A stretch of DNA of 64,000 nt from Mesodorylaimus sp. YZB2_4 (lineage: Eukaryota > Nematoda > Enoplea > Dorylaimida > Dorylaimidae), in the NCBI GenBank assembly GCA_030248295.1, contig JASANH010000863.1, positions 248,001 to 312,000 of the forward strand, in the 5' to 3' direction. A model generated the notes under the pieces. It worked only from the letters and a program-made list of their open reading frames with translations. It ran no database searches and had not been told where the DNA came from. The translations under genes and the position numbers were made by a program. Of this stretch, positions 45,073 through 56,026 are shown in pieces; the stretch's first letter is position 1, and every line of letters starts with the position of its first letter.

Positions 45073-45816
45073 TTATTGAAGCACCGCTCATTCGGCCAAT
45101 CTGTATTCGAAGGATGAACTAGGGGCATTCTACAATGTTTTTACGGAGCGCTCGTTTCTTTTGCCCACAGTCACAGTCTTTTAGACGCGTTGGGGTGTCA
45201 TCCAAGTCAGCGTTGCCGCAACAGCTGCCTGACTAAGTTGGGTTAGTATATAGATCTTTCCGTCTCATCCATTTAACGTACATGTTGTACATAAAAAAAA
45301 CGACGAGCAGAACCTACCAAAAACGTTTCGACTTATTTTTTTGACCGATTTGGGGCTATTAGCCAGCTAAAGCCTTCGTTTTCGATTCGCCAACTTCTGG
45401 AAGAAGAATTGCGACTAGCTACCAGCCAATCGAGCGGGCATTCTTAGTAGCTTGACCGACGGGATGGGGGCGGTGGGAGGTAGTGTTTGGATGGTGGGTC
45501 ACAGCCGTACTAGCATGTATCTACTTATTAGATATGGGAAAATGTCCGTCGAAACAGCGCGCTGAGCTGGCAGAGATCATTCATCGTGAGCGATGTGTGA
45601 GCGATCTGAGTGCCGATTTACGAGCAACCATCGGCGCTATAAAAATAATGTGCTCCGTTGCTACGCACTTTGCGATTTTTCGAGAACGTTGTCAAGACAT
45701 ATCGAATTTCCCGATTTTCAGGCTCATCATTCATCGGAACAAGTCCTCGAGCGAGCTTCTCAGGGACGAGAAAAGCGGACAATTTACCAAATACTGCATA
45801 CTTCGGGTTCGAGAAG
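45073..45816. other. Spacer between the divergent candidate exons
   Basis: Overlapping frames at 45483-45983 are shadows of the TMEM45 leader. No other feature seen. Confidence 0.35.
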
Positions 45817-45939
45817 ATGGGAAATTTTGGTGGTCATGCATTGCCAGGATCGTTTTTCTTTATTATCGGCGTTTGGCATCTGGTCAATTTCTGCATCAGC
45901 TATTTTCGTGCGAAAAAAAAGAACGGACCCCCTTTTCAG
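45817..45939 (+). CDS. TMEM45: First coding exon of a TMEM45-family membrane protein
   Basis: ATG 45817 to a CAG|GTAAAT donor at 45939, 41 codons in phase 0. The sequence begins MGNFGGHALPGSFFFIIGVW, almost the same as the start of vertebrate TMEM45A/B (family DUF716, multi-pass membrane proteins), followed by the first hydrophobic helix and a basic KKK end. No second exon with the remaining transmembrane helices could be found downstream before the ShK gene. The gene is therefore cut by insertions, is an orphan exon, or has diverged too much to read by eye. Confidence 0.7.
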
Positions 45940-47082
45940 GTAAATTATTTTTTTCTAAAATTCGTCCCTACTCAGCAATTTAGGAATTCGACTCGGTTAG
46001 GACTGTAATCTCTCTCGGAATCCACCTGTGTGTAAAAAATACACGCATAAATCGACGCACTTTTAAAGTTTTAGTAAGTGTAATAAGTGTCTTGTTACGT
46101 TTTTTACTTCTGTTGACAAAATGCGTTGGAGAAGAATCGACAAGGACAGAAACTCCCGGTTTGTAGATGAAAAAATTAATGGGTGATCAAATGCTCAAAA
46201 ACAATTGTTGGTTCGGATTAGTGCGTTCTGTTTTTACGATGATTCTACGGGACAGCGAAGGCAGGCGAAGATCCTACATGGGTGCAATACATAGGGTAGA
46301 TAAAGCATATGTGCTGTCTGATAACACAAATGAGAAAGCGCGCGTTGTGGGGAGCAAGGCTCGATACACGTATGTATATGATCTCATCGCACGTGCTCCG
46401 ACTCAATGATTGTACCACTTTGCGGGCATTTGTTCCTTGTTGCCTGCCAAAACAGGGCTGTGCGACCAATTCTATGTTTGTGGGATGCAACTCGCGGCTG
46501 TTAAAACGCTTGGTGTAAGTCGCAACCGATTCCTTGCATCTTCGTGTAGCTAACCTTTGTCAGAGACAAAGTAATTGGAGGGGTATTTCACAGTGCTTTA
46601 TTGATCTTCTGAAATTCTTTTTCCTGTGCTTCCAGGCCTCCGGTGTGTAAAAAGTTGCTGGAAAATTTGGAAGGGGCGAAACTTAATTTAATGGTTCCTA
46701 CAAATTGCATTAGCTGAGTTGTGTTGGGCTGCAAAGGAAGCAAACTTCTTGTTTGTCCGTGCATGCCCATCACTACCCACTTGCTGTGGACTCGATAAAA
46801 AAGAGTAAAAAGAGTAAAAGAGTATAAAAGTCACTTGTCTACGAAATGGACTGGACTCAATACTTTTCAGTCACAAACTTATTTTATCTCGTCATGCTGC
46901 TCGAAGTTCCCTCTGGAACCCACATTGAAATTAGTCGTTATTACGCTCGCACTAATCTCGAAGCGTACGGCGTAAGCAAGACAGCAAGGAAACGCAAACA
47001 CCCAACAACCAAAAAAACCGGGGGGGGGGGGGGGAAAAAAAACAAACAAAGGAAAAAAACACAAAAACACCCAAAAAAAAAA
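45940..47082. other. Sequence after the TMEM45 exon
   Basis: No second exon recognised. 47023-47092 holds a 15-base G run followed by an A-rich run with little T, directly at the edge of the next TIR element, possibly an assembly or polymerase-slippage artefact. Confidence 0.35.
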
Positions 47083-47897
47083 AAGATTATTTCCAAAAAA
47101 GTCTGTTATGACAGACTCGAAACTTCTAGACCAGCCAATGCACACAATGGAAACAGGGCTTAGGATGGCTGGTCTACTCGGCCACTGCTAAGCGCAACCA
47201 CGGTTTAGGAAAAATGTCTGAGCAGAAGCTGCTTTTTCTGCATGAATATCAACAGGACGACTGATCCTGGTAGAGGGCCACACGATCCTGTGCTCGTGGT
47301 CCTCAAAGTGGGCTAGGAGTGTCTAACTCTCGGGCTATGCGTAGTAGCGCTTGCTCGTATCATTACTAGGGAGTGTTCGACTCGCGGCCAGGTAAATCAT
47401 TTTGTGTCATGTGCCCTTTTATCCTAGAGTGTGTCATTACTGATATGATAAACCATGAGCATGAACATAAAGTTGGAAGAAGGGGAAAGATTTTACAGTG
47501 TTCATCGAGGCTTAGGCATGTAACGATAAGCAATATCACTTTGCTCCCAGCGCCAGCTTTAGCATGCAGTGTGCAGGTTAATTGTGTGGAACAGCACAGC
47601 TGCCTTTGGGGAGCCTGTCTGAACAGCAGCAGTACATGCACCGAACACAAGCTTTGTGGCTTGGATGCTGACATATCAATGCATACATACAAAGTGTGCA
47701 GTATATGTGTGCGAGCAATTACAAGCTGTGTGTGCACTGCCTGTTGGGGCACTTTCCCTTTTTCTTGTGGCCGAGTAGACCAGCCATCCTAATCCCTTGT
47801 TCCACTGTGTGCATTGGCTGGTCTAAAAGTTTTGAGTCTGTGATAACAGACTTTTTTGGAAATAATAAAACCGTTTTTCGTTTTTTGCTAGAAACTA
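47083..47897. mobile_element. TIR element, copy 2
   Basis: Ends pair as inverted repeats (TTATTTCCAAAAAAGTCTG at the left, CAGACTTTTTTGGAAATAAT at the right; GGATGGCTGGTCTACTCGGC and GCCGAGTAGACCAGCCATCC). Same family as 37593-38336, with the interior in opposite orientation (TTGGGGAGCCTGTCTGAACA here). Confidence 0.75.
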
Positions 47898-48381
47898 GTT
47901 TGGCCCAAAACACTTGTTCCTACAACTGAGAGAATTGAGCGACTTGACTGTCATACACCTTCTTCCAAACCTCTCAAAACAGAAACATAGAACGGAACGT
48001 TAACCCGCGCCCATGAAATTACTCGTAAAGACCGCCTACAGATCGATCGACCATTTCATAGTCAGAAACTCTCACCCGTGCCTGCTCATGAAATGCGCAT
48101 TTTTTTGCATATGTACTCAGATATACAGGCGGCATGAAAAACATAAAAGCTCATTCGTAAGGATTTCTAATTCGTAAGGACTAGCTCATGCTCGAGTGGT
48201 CTTAAGTTCTTTATCCTCAGAGTATTCCATCAGGAGCTGAAACTGAACACTTAGGATACGCAAGTTTTATAAGTTATTTTTAGCTCCTATTTTCCTCAGC
48301 AATATTACCTCCACATCTAATGAAACATTTCCTGACCATGGAATCTCTTTCCACATCATTTATATTCGTTCACATATTCTC

Positions 48382-48482
48382 AATTTATTACCAGCAAATT
48401 TATTGGTGTATATACACCAAAGAATTTGGTAATAAATTACGAAGATGGGTTTGGTGTATGTACATACACCAACCCATCTTCG
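48382..48482. repeat. Two adjacent palindromes
   Basis: 48382-48438 is a 57-bp palindrome with arms AATTTATTACCA/TGGTAATAAATT around a perfect 18-mer TTGGTGTATATACACCAA. 48440-48482 is a 43-bp near-perfect palindrome (CGAAGATGGG...CCCATCTTCG) with core GTATGTACATAC. Both share the TTGGTGTAT/ATACACCAA motif. Confidence 0.85.
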
Positions 48483-48607
48483 TGAAAGCGCGCCAAGTGA
48501 GCCTAGCCAATCAATAGCGCTGCACCTCAACCCGTTCAGTTGATGTTTCTAAGCTGCGCGCCGAAAATGAAAAAAACAGAAACACCAGAGCCAGCTACTT
48601 TCGGTAG

Positions 48608-48925
48608 TCAATAACTCAAGAATGATTACACCAAAAAAGTTTATTTTTCGCACGCTTTGCAAGATAGGTCAGATCCGCTGCCACGTCAATTTTTATCAAA
48701 ATCTGTTGAGTACTCGACAAGCGACGGGTTGAAAAAGCCAAAAAAGTGATTATTTTCTGGAATAACCTTTTCGAAACTAAAGCGTTCAAAAAACGAATGC
48801 CAAAAGGCAGATTCTGAAGATGCAAGCTTTCAGAAAAACTAATATTTACACCTGTACGACCTCTGGTTGTTGCTCTAGGCTGATGTTTATCCTCCTCCTC
48901 CTCCTCCTCCTCCTCCTCCTCCTCT
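48608..48925 (-). repeat. Partial copy of the 36150-36600 element, ending in a CTC microsatellite
   Basis: Begins TAACTCAAGAATGATTACAC and shares the ATTTTTCGCACGCTTTGCA and GACCTCTGGTTGTTGCTC blocks. It ends in (CTC)n at about 48892-48923, where the other copy has GAGGAGGAGGAGG. Confidence 0.65.
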
Positions 48926-48954
48926 CCCCCCGTTTCACCCACAGACGTATTTTT

Positions 48955-49780
48955 ATAAATTTTTCTTTCTTATTTAAAAATAACTCTCTTTTCTTTTCTT
49001 TTTTTTTCGTTTTGTTTTCTCTATTGGAAGGGGCTGGGGGTGGGGGGTTTTTCTTAAATATTTCGCTATTTCTTTTTGTGAATATTTTTGTATTTATAGA
49101 ATTTCCCTTTATATCCTTCTCTTTACCTCACCACCGTATTTATTATACCTCTTTTTTTTTTTTTTTTTTTCTTTTCTATACACTTCCAAAAAACTCTTTT
49201 TTTTTTTTAACCTAAAAAACGAATTACCTACCCTCTCCCTATTCTCTACATCTTTCTTTTATATTACTTATCTGGGCACATAATTATTTTTTTTTTCTTT
49301 AATTTCTTCCACGCCTTTTTCCTTTTTTAACATCTACTTTTGGATTTTTGCAGTTTATTTTACTTTTTTTATATTCCCCCTTACCCCCCCCTTCTTTCTT
49401 TTCCTTTTTTTTTTTTTTTGTTTTATTTCTTTTCTAACATACAAACAAACTATATTAGTTTAAATTATATACTAGTAGTGTAGGAACCTTGCTGCTTAGT
49501 TATTACTATGCCTATTCACCTAGGGAACCTTGGCCGAAATCTTGGCCCACTTCACCACAATCCCCCTATACTTAATTACTTCAATTTTTTTACTTTATTT
49601 TTATTTCTTTATTTCATTTCCTCCACTTGAGTGGCAAAGATAGATTAGAAAAGTCACAATCAGATTATTATTCTCTTTATTTTTTTTTGTTTTGTTTTTT
49701 TTTTCTTCATTTTCTTTTTCTTGTTTTCTTTGCTTTTTCTTTTTTCTTACACAAAAATTAAACACGAGAACATGCTTACT
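48955..49780 (+). repeat. Extreme T-rich, G-poor low-complexity tract
   Basis: About 800 bp dominated by T and C with runs of up to about 20 T (for example near 49150 and 49410) and very few G. The frame at 48820-49215 is only Phe/Ser/Leu from this composition. Confidence 0.8.
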
Positions 49781-52071
49781 TGCACGCTTCGCTAACAGGT
49801 TGCTTGCAATACGTTTACAAATATAAACAAAAACGATAAAAAAAATATACTTATTAAAGAAAATAATATTCCTATCTTAGAAAAGAATAGACAGTACTCC
49901 AGCCTGTGGAAATTTTTGGACGTGCCTATTTCTGAAATGTGATCAGTTAATTATGGCGAAATGAAGAAAAGTACGTCTGATGTGTACTTATGTAAGATGA
50001 TTTACTAGAATGTATTTTTGGCACGGCCACAGGGAGCTACTTGTCTTAGATTCCAAATATGCAATGCGGCTTTATGATTATCTGTGTGCTGAATTTATTG
50101 ATTGGATAGAATAATAAAAAGTTATGAAAATGTAAACGATCTCATTGAGAACGAGGGAGCGATGCGCAAAATAACGAAAGAATTCTTTTCTCAAAAGGTT
50201 ATGAAGTAATTTTTAATCGAAGTGGCAAATAATATACTGTAAATTAGGTCAGGAGGAGGGACCAGAGCGAAAGCCTCATTTTCGGCTCTCTGTGGATATC
50301 CCACGATCGATATCCGTTCAGCTTTGGATGGATCTAGCAGATAACGACAGAAAGACATTGCGCGCAGTGCTGTCACACACTATATGTTTTCTTTGGGAAT
50401 GTACAAGCGGCACTATGCGGAGTGTTTAGGGCGTGTACAGTATATTCTCATAGAAAGCAGTAGAAAGCAGGTTATACCTGCTGCGCAACTTGTGCCTCAT
50501 TCGCAGGTTCTCTCTTCGCTGGCAGAATGTGCGTATTTCTTATACAGCAGGAAAAAGTCATATTTTGATTGCTTACGTACGTCATATTTGAGACGTACTA
50601 CTGTAAGTAAGCAATCAAAATACAATCTTACAAAATGGGTCCGTGTGGATTTACGTAGTTTCCAACCAGCATCTGGTTCCTTGTGGATCCATGTGCTGTA
50701 CGTCCATTTGGATTCCCTGCACGGATCGAAGAGAGGACGGGGCATGTGATGAATGGAGCCACAGTGGAACGAACCAGCGTGGAATTCTCAGAATTCAAAA
50801 CATAAACTAGGCAGCGCCTAAAATTGACCCATGATGTCATCGATCTTACAAAATGGGTCCTTCCAGCATCAAAAACAATATCCCTAGACCATGATAAAGC
50901 CGCCACCATGTTTAACCATTGGGACTGTGCACTGAAGGTTGCACTTTGTCTTCGCAGGACGACGAATATGCTCGATATCATTGCTTAGGAGCAAGCTATC
51001 GTCGAACTAACAAACTTTTACCACTACTGTTGGGTCCAAGGAAAAGGATTAGTTGGCGAGCTGAAAACTCGTTTCTAACCTCTTTTATAATGAATTGTTT
51101 CCTCTCTGATCTTTATCGGAGCAAACCATTGTCGTTTGGGCGCTGTTGTACAATCGTGATAATGATGCCTAGGCTGCCCACGGTTGATTTGACAAGCCCA
51201 GTGCATAATCCAGGAGTAGCAACAGCTGCGAGTCTGATTTGATGATTCGGATAGTTATCAGTTTTTTTTGGCCTGCCAGACTTTTTGGCCACAGCGACCG
51301 ACCAGCTTTCTCAATATCGACTGACGACTCACATGCAATCTTTTCATACCTTTTTAGGAGCATCGAAGTCTTTGTCTTCGATTTTTCTTGCTCAAATGCA
51401 TATTGATTATTGCGTCTTTTTAAGACCTTCCGACATTTTAAGACCATGAGGCGTTTTGCAAAAGAATGCGAGCAAAACTTACGATTAGAATTTTGCGGGC
51501 GAGTTATGCTCCTTTTAGCGCGTTAGGTTCGAATGTGACTCGGAAACTCAGACTGGCGCGCTTTACACTCGTTTTTGACAAGCATACCTAGATTTGCTCT
51601 ACTTCTGTCGCGCCAATATCTTGAGTAATTTTCAATTTAATTTCAAAACATTTTGTGGCCATGATGGTGGACCTAAGTCCTAAGCGAACCTTCCTGGGTC
51701 AGTTTTCCATGCTCTTTCAGCAACTTTCAATCAAAACAGTGTGCCTTGCACGGACAGCAGAAAATTCCTCCGATTGCAACTGAGAACAGAGTTGCTCTAC
51801 TTTTGTCCGCTACTGTAGTTTCGATCGATCGCTGTCGCATATGGAATTTGTAACTAATGGCTAGCGGGTCATGACTAGAGGGAGAGTATTATTAATCTTT
51901 TCTAGCTGGAGATGTCAGCCTCTCGGGTTGATGCTTCAGCCGTAGGTATGCCTGCTCTCGATCAGTAGGAGTTTTTCCCACCGACTTGGTCGGTCGCATT
52001 TTCCCCCAGCGACACCACGAATGCACGATCGCTCGCAGCGCGCTGTCACATTTCCTGCGCTTTATTGCTTA
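49781..52071. other. Gene-poor stretch with one strong hairpin
   Basis: No supported gene. 50561-50622 is a two-step palindrome (TATTTTGATTGCTTAC / GTAAGCAATCAAAATA, inner GTACGTC / GACGTAC). CTTACAAAATGGGTCC occurs twice nearby (about 50627 and 50847). Confidence 0.45.
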
Positions 52072-52309
52072 GGGGCCATCCACAAAGGTCGACCGCAGCC
52101 TGGGGGGGAGGGGGGGAGGGGGTTAGCAAAAATGGTCAGGTGCGGTCGGGGGAGGGATAGCGGCCAATGGTCGACCGCAGCAAATTTTTAAACCTTTGAT
52201 GACAAAAGAGCACCTTTTATCTTCACTGTTCAAACCTTCAAAACTTTTTGTCCTTTCTTCTCCTTGTCGTTCATTCTCGATAATGCAATTTCGGCTTCAT
52301 CAGGACTCT

Positions 52310-52676
52310 TATTCCCAACTGGAATGGCATCTGATCCGAAAGGGAAAAGTTCGGAGGCGATGGCTAAGCTGATTTAGGCGTTGATCCGCCTTTCTGGCCC
52401 GCAACCCTGACTGGGAGGCCGAGGTTCTGATCCGACGGAGGACGGCAGTTTCGTAGCTTGTCGTTGGCTTTGGACACCTGGCTCCGGGCGACACCACGTG
52501 ACTGTCAAACGGCGGACGCCCACCCAAGGGGCAGAGAATTGGGAAACTGTTTTCAAGCACCAGTCGAGAAGGTCCCTAAGCTAACGCCAAGCCCCTTCTC
52601 ACCCAGTATGCCCTCGTGTTGAGGTGCTCCCAGTGAAGACACATGGAGCCTGCCATGAGAGCTGGTCCAGACTAAA
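52310..52676 (+). repeat. Degenerate SINE inside the Harbinger-like element
   Basis: Plus orientation; shares the AGCCCCTTCTCACCCAGTAT-like, GGTGCTCCCAGTGAAGAC and CCATGAGAGCTGGTC blocks with the SINE family. Confidence 0.5.
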
Positions 52677-53165
52677 GCTCACTTTAGTCATCCAGGTTTT
52701 TTTTCATGTCGAGTTTCAGTCATTATAAATAAGCTGAAATTGATGAGTACCGTATTTCCTCGAAATTCTCCCCGCGGGAGAAATTTTTTCAAATGGGTCC
52801 CAGACGGGGGAGAATAATCAGAGGGGGGGGCTGATTTCCAGAGGGGGGGGGGAGAATAAAGTTCAATCGGGGTCTAGACAGGGGAGAATAACCGGAGGGG
52901 GGAGGATTTCGAGGAAATACGGTACATTCGCAGTTTCGATACTCGTCCAGCAAGGTCAGCCTAGGCTAAGTAAAATCAGTGTTGCTATAATAATTGTCGA
53001 TTTGAGCTGATGCTAATGTTGCTGTTGCCTCTTCATCGCTACTGCTTCATGGCAGATGTAATGGATCAGTGTACCTGCCATGCTTATGCGTATCATAATT
53101 ATTAGCAGAATCCCGATGCCTCAATGTAGGCCATCAGGATTGGGATCCCAACCTATCCCTCGCAG
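52677..53165 (+). repeat. Dispersed repeat, copy interrupted by a MITE
   Basis: Same repeat as 26540-26840, carrying a 173-bp insertion at 52750-52922. Confidence 0.7.
52750..52922 (+). mobile_element. 173-bp MITE with a TA target duplication
   Basis: Ends CCGTATTTCCTCGAAATTCT and GGATTTCGAGGAAATACGG are inverted repeats. TA lies on both sides (52748-52749, 52923-52924). The uninterrupted repeat at 26540-26840 (GATCAGAACATTTGCAG) shows the empty site against GATGAGTAC-[MITE]-TACATTCGCAG here. TA duplication points to Tc1/mariner-type mobilisation. Confidence 0.8.
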
Positions 53166-53544
53166 CCGCGCTTATCATATCATGACTGCTTGCCAGCTAT
53201 AAGATTGGAAGTCCCGTAGAGAACTGAGCCGGCGCGGCCCAACCCGCAAAACTTTTAAAAAATATGCGGAAAAGTTGTGGGAAAAGTTTGTGGAGGCTTT
53301 TAAAAAATAGAAATCCGCTCCATAAATCAAAAACAATTTGTCTTCGAAGGAGAGGGCACCTTGTCGAGCTCAAGAAAACATAAGACGACACATTTCACAA
53401 AACTGCGTTTGGAAGGGGGAGGGGGTCTGGCTGAAGTGGTCGACCATTTTTGAGGGGGGTTCGCGATAAGTGGTCGGCATGCGGTCAGGGGGGAGGGGGT
53501 CAAAAAATCGAGATTTTGTGCGGTCGACCTTCATGGATGGCCCC

Positions 53545-54767
53545 TTAATGCGGATTCAGCAGAATACAAAGCAAAACCTGGAACAGAACCGCATTTATTT
53601 GGTTGTACATATGATTATGCTGTGGGTTGCAGAAAAATCAGCAGTGTCTTCTTCCGATCTTCATGATTGGCGCCACGACCCGTCGCTTTTGTTAGTAGTG
53701 TTGTTAGCATCCCCAGTTGACGCATCAGGCACTAATAGAAAAAGCTTTATTTGCTCTTTAGCCTTGCACTCCCAATCCCTCCTTTACATCTCGCCGTATG
53801 TTTTTGGTTTCTCAAACGATGGCCAAGGATTTCAGGCAACATAAAGGTATCAGCGGCCCCTGGATCTGTCAATCATAAGCTGGAAGTATAGTTCGATGCG
53901 ATGCGACGTTTTAGGCACCTTTTTACGTCAGTTGACCCAAAAGTGTCGCATCGCACGCTTATTTGACGCATCGCATCGAACTATACTTTGGGCTATATCC
54001 CTCCTGATGATCCCCGTCAGGGCAGAAATACCACACCGACCACTCTCTAACGCATTCCTCTGGCGCATTCGAATGCGTGGTATCACGTCGGGATATGGAA
54101 TTCACTGGACTGTCGTGCCCATAACAGAGATTTCAACATAAATAACGACTGCATATTTACGTCACGCAGGCGTAAATTTGTTCCCGCCCACTGAGGTGAG
54201 AATACAAACCATAGTTTACTTCATGATTGGTGTTTTGTAGGACGGGTTTAGAAAATGACAAATAGGGCGAACTCACGCCCGATTCCAAACTCGTCGCGAT
54301 CTTGACATTGGATGCGTGTATGGCAGTTTTCTTCTACACTAAAAGTGCATGGGTACAGGACGCGTATATTGTCTCCTTGTTTAGGTTTCAAATTTTACAG
54401 TTACGCATGACTTGACATTGGAAGGCGAGCGTGGCAACGAGGGTCCTGGTAAAGGGAAGTTTTTATTTCTTATATGGGCAAACTAGGTTATCCTTCCAAC
54501 GTACAATCTAGGAGATGCACTAGGGGTTGGCGGGCGGGCAGAGCGAAAAATCGTGGCCAATTGAACAAAACTGTTTTAGCCAGTTTCCAACGCCTGCGAA
54601 CAATCAGTCCAAATTCTTTACGTTGAACTGAGCGGTAAGATTTCTCAACGCCCTTGCTTTTCTATTAGTCCTAGATGTGAATACGTGAACAAAAAGCAAT
54701 AATAACTGCTCTGACTTGACCTGATCTTATTGAAATTATGCTATTTTAGATAAGAATTGCGTCAAGA
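53545..54767. other. Intergenic region and 5' flank of the ShK gene
   Basis: Contains a 104-bp palindromic MITE (53885-53988). No gene seen. Confidence 0.4.
53885..53988. repeat. Short palindromic MITE
   Basis: AGTATAGTTCGATGCGATGCG at the left and CGCATCGCATCGAACTATACT at the right are exact reverse complements (first 20 bases shown suffice). A shorter copy, AGTATAGTTCGATGCAATGC ... GACGCATCGCATCGA, lies at 56365-56411. Confidence 0.75.
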
Positions 54768-56026
54768 ATGCCCCAGTCATTGCGTGTCCTGGTTCTGCTT
54801 GTGCTGACCTTCGGCAACTTTGCCTTCGGCGGACGTAAGTTCATGTTGAACTGTTGGCTCAGATGGGTGCTGAAGGTGACTGAGAGTTCATTGAGAAATT
54901 ATTTTAGTGTGCTGGATCAAACTAAAGAACACTTTTAAATTTTGCACTTAAAGAAATTAAAGGAAATAAATATTGCTGATTTAATACTTGCTGTGCTTCG
55001 GTCGCGGGAGGAACAGTTTCTATAGTATCAAAAAGATTGCCATCCAAGGTCCCAGCTTTAGTTCAGAATCTTGAGGGGACTGCAATCAAATTGCGTGAAG
55101 TTAGAGATGAAACAGTAGCAGGGCAATGAACACCACTTTTTCCAGAGGTCTGCAAAGACATCAGCCCGAACTGCAATGAGTGGGTCGAGGCTGGCCAGTG
55201 TTCCCAAAGTGAATTTGTCGTCAAAAATTGTAGAGTATCGTGCGGCAAATGTGATTTTACGCTGCCGGCCAAAGGTATGAACTACCATCATTAGGACTTG
55301 TTTTGTTCTGACCATAACCGGAAACATATTTCTAGCCTACGATTTATCCAGACTGCCTCAAGAATTGCAATCGATAGGATTTTTGGTTGGTCGTTGGAGA
55401 GCAGAATTTACTGGAAAAGCGCGTTTCCCGACGATTCCAATTTTTACATATGGCGAACAAGTTGATTTTACAATTGCCGAAAAGCCTCAGTTTGGAGTCC
55501 CATCCATAAACTACACGTAGGCGCAGTTTTTAGGCGGAGTGCTTTTTTAAATAAAATTTCCACTTCGTTCTAGCGCATTTGCCTGGAGTTCGGACCAAGT
55601 GGCGTTGCATAGTGAATATGGCACTATTCACGTTCGAAGTGGAAGCAACCAAGTGTCACTGGTCACAGTCATGAATAATGGTAAGACATGTCGTGCACTA
55701 TCCTTCATGGGCCATTCAATTGCAGACATTTTTTGTGCTAACAGGTTTCACCACTGTGGAAGAAGGCACAGTGAGTGGTAACTCAATTGATTTGAAATTA
55801 GTGGATATTGGTCGTATTTCATGGAGTCGTGATTTGCCAGTGCTCGATGTGAATCTTGCGCTTACTCTTTTTGCATGCATATATAAAATATTTCCTGAAT
55901 TTTTAGTTACGCCGTGAGTGGACTTTGGTCGACTCGGACACTTTAGATCACAGGATCACCATGCAAACCTTGACCAATCTTTTGCAAGAACACGTCTTTA
56001 TCCGTTATAAGAAAATGTTTCCTTGA
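54768..56026 (+). CDS. Secreted ShK-domain plus nitrobindin-like (THAP4 heme-binding) protein
   Basis: Six exons: 54768-54834, 55146-55274, 55336-55516, 55574-55680, 55745-55848, 55907-56026; 235 residues, all junctions in phase. Residues 1-22 are a signal peptide (LRVLVLLVLTFGNFAFGG). Residues about 24-60 are one ShK domain with six Cys (VCKDISPNCNEWVEAGQC, VVKNCRVSCGKCDF). The rest is a THAP4/nitrobindin beta-barrel: LQSIGFLVGRWRAEF, FPTIPIFTYGEQVDF, LHSEYGTIHVR, VEEGTVSGNSIDLKLVDIGR, and the end QEHVFIRYKKM. The final His lies where, by my recollection of the family, the heme-ligating His of human THAP4 sits. Nitrobindins bind heme and react with NO or peroxynitrite; a secreted ShK-linked form is unusual. 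Four introns are only 57-64 bp. Confidence 0.88.

Larger units (their letters stand above)
52072..53544. mobile_element. Harbinger-like non-autonomous element with nested repeats, TSD TTA
   Basis: Terminal inverted repeats GGGGCCATCCACAAAGGTCG and CGACCTTCATGGATGGCCCC, flanked by TTA on both sides (52069-52071, 53545-53547). TWA duplications are typical of PIF/Harbinger. GGGGGAGG runs lie next to both ends. The interior contains a SINE, the dispersed repeat also found in SNX14, and a small TA-flanked MITE. Confidence 0.75.

Noticed and set aside
48820-49215. 131-codon ORF rich in Phe, Ser and Leu
   Set aside because: Produced by the T/C-rich tract; no alternation of charged and hydrophobic segments as in a real membrane protein.
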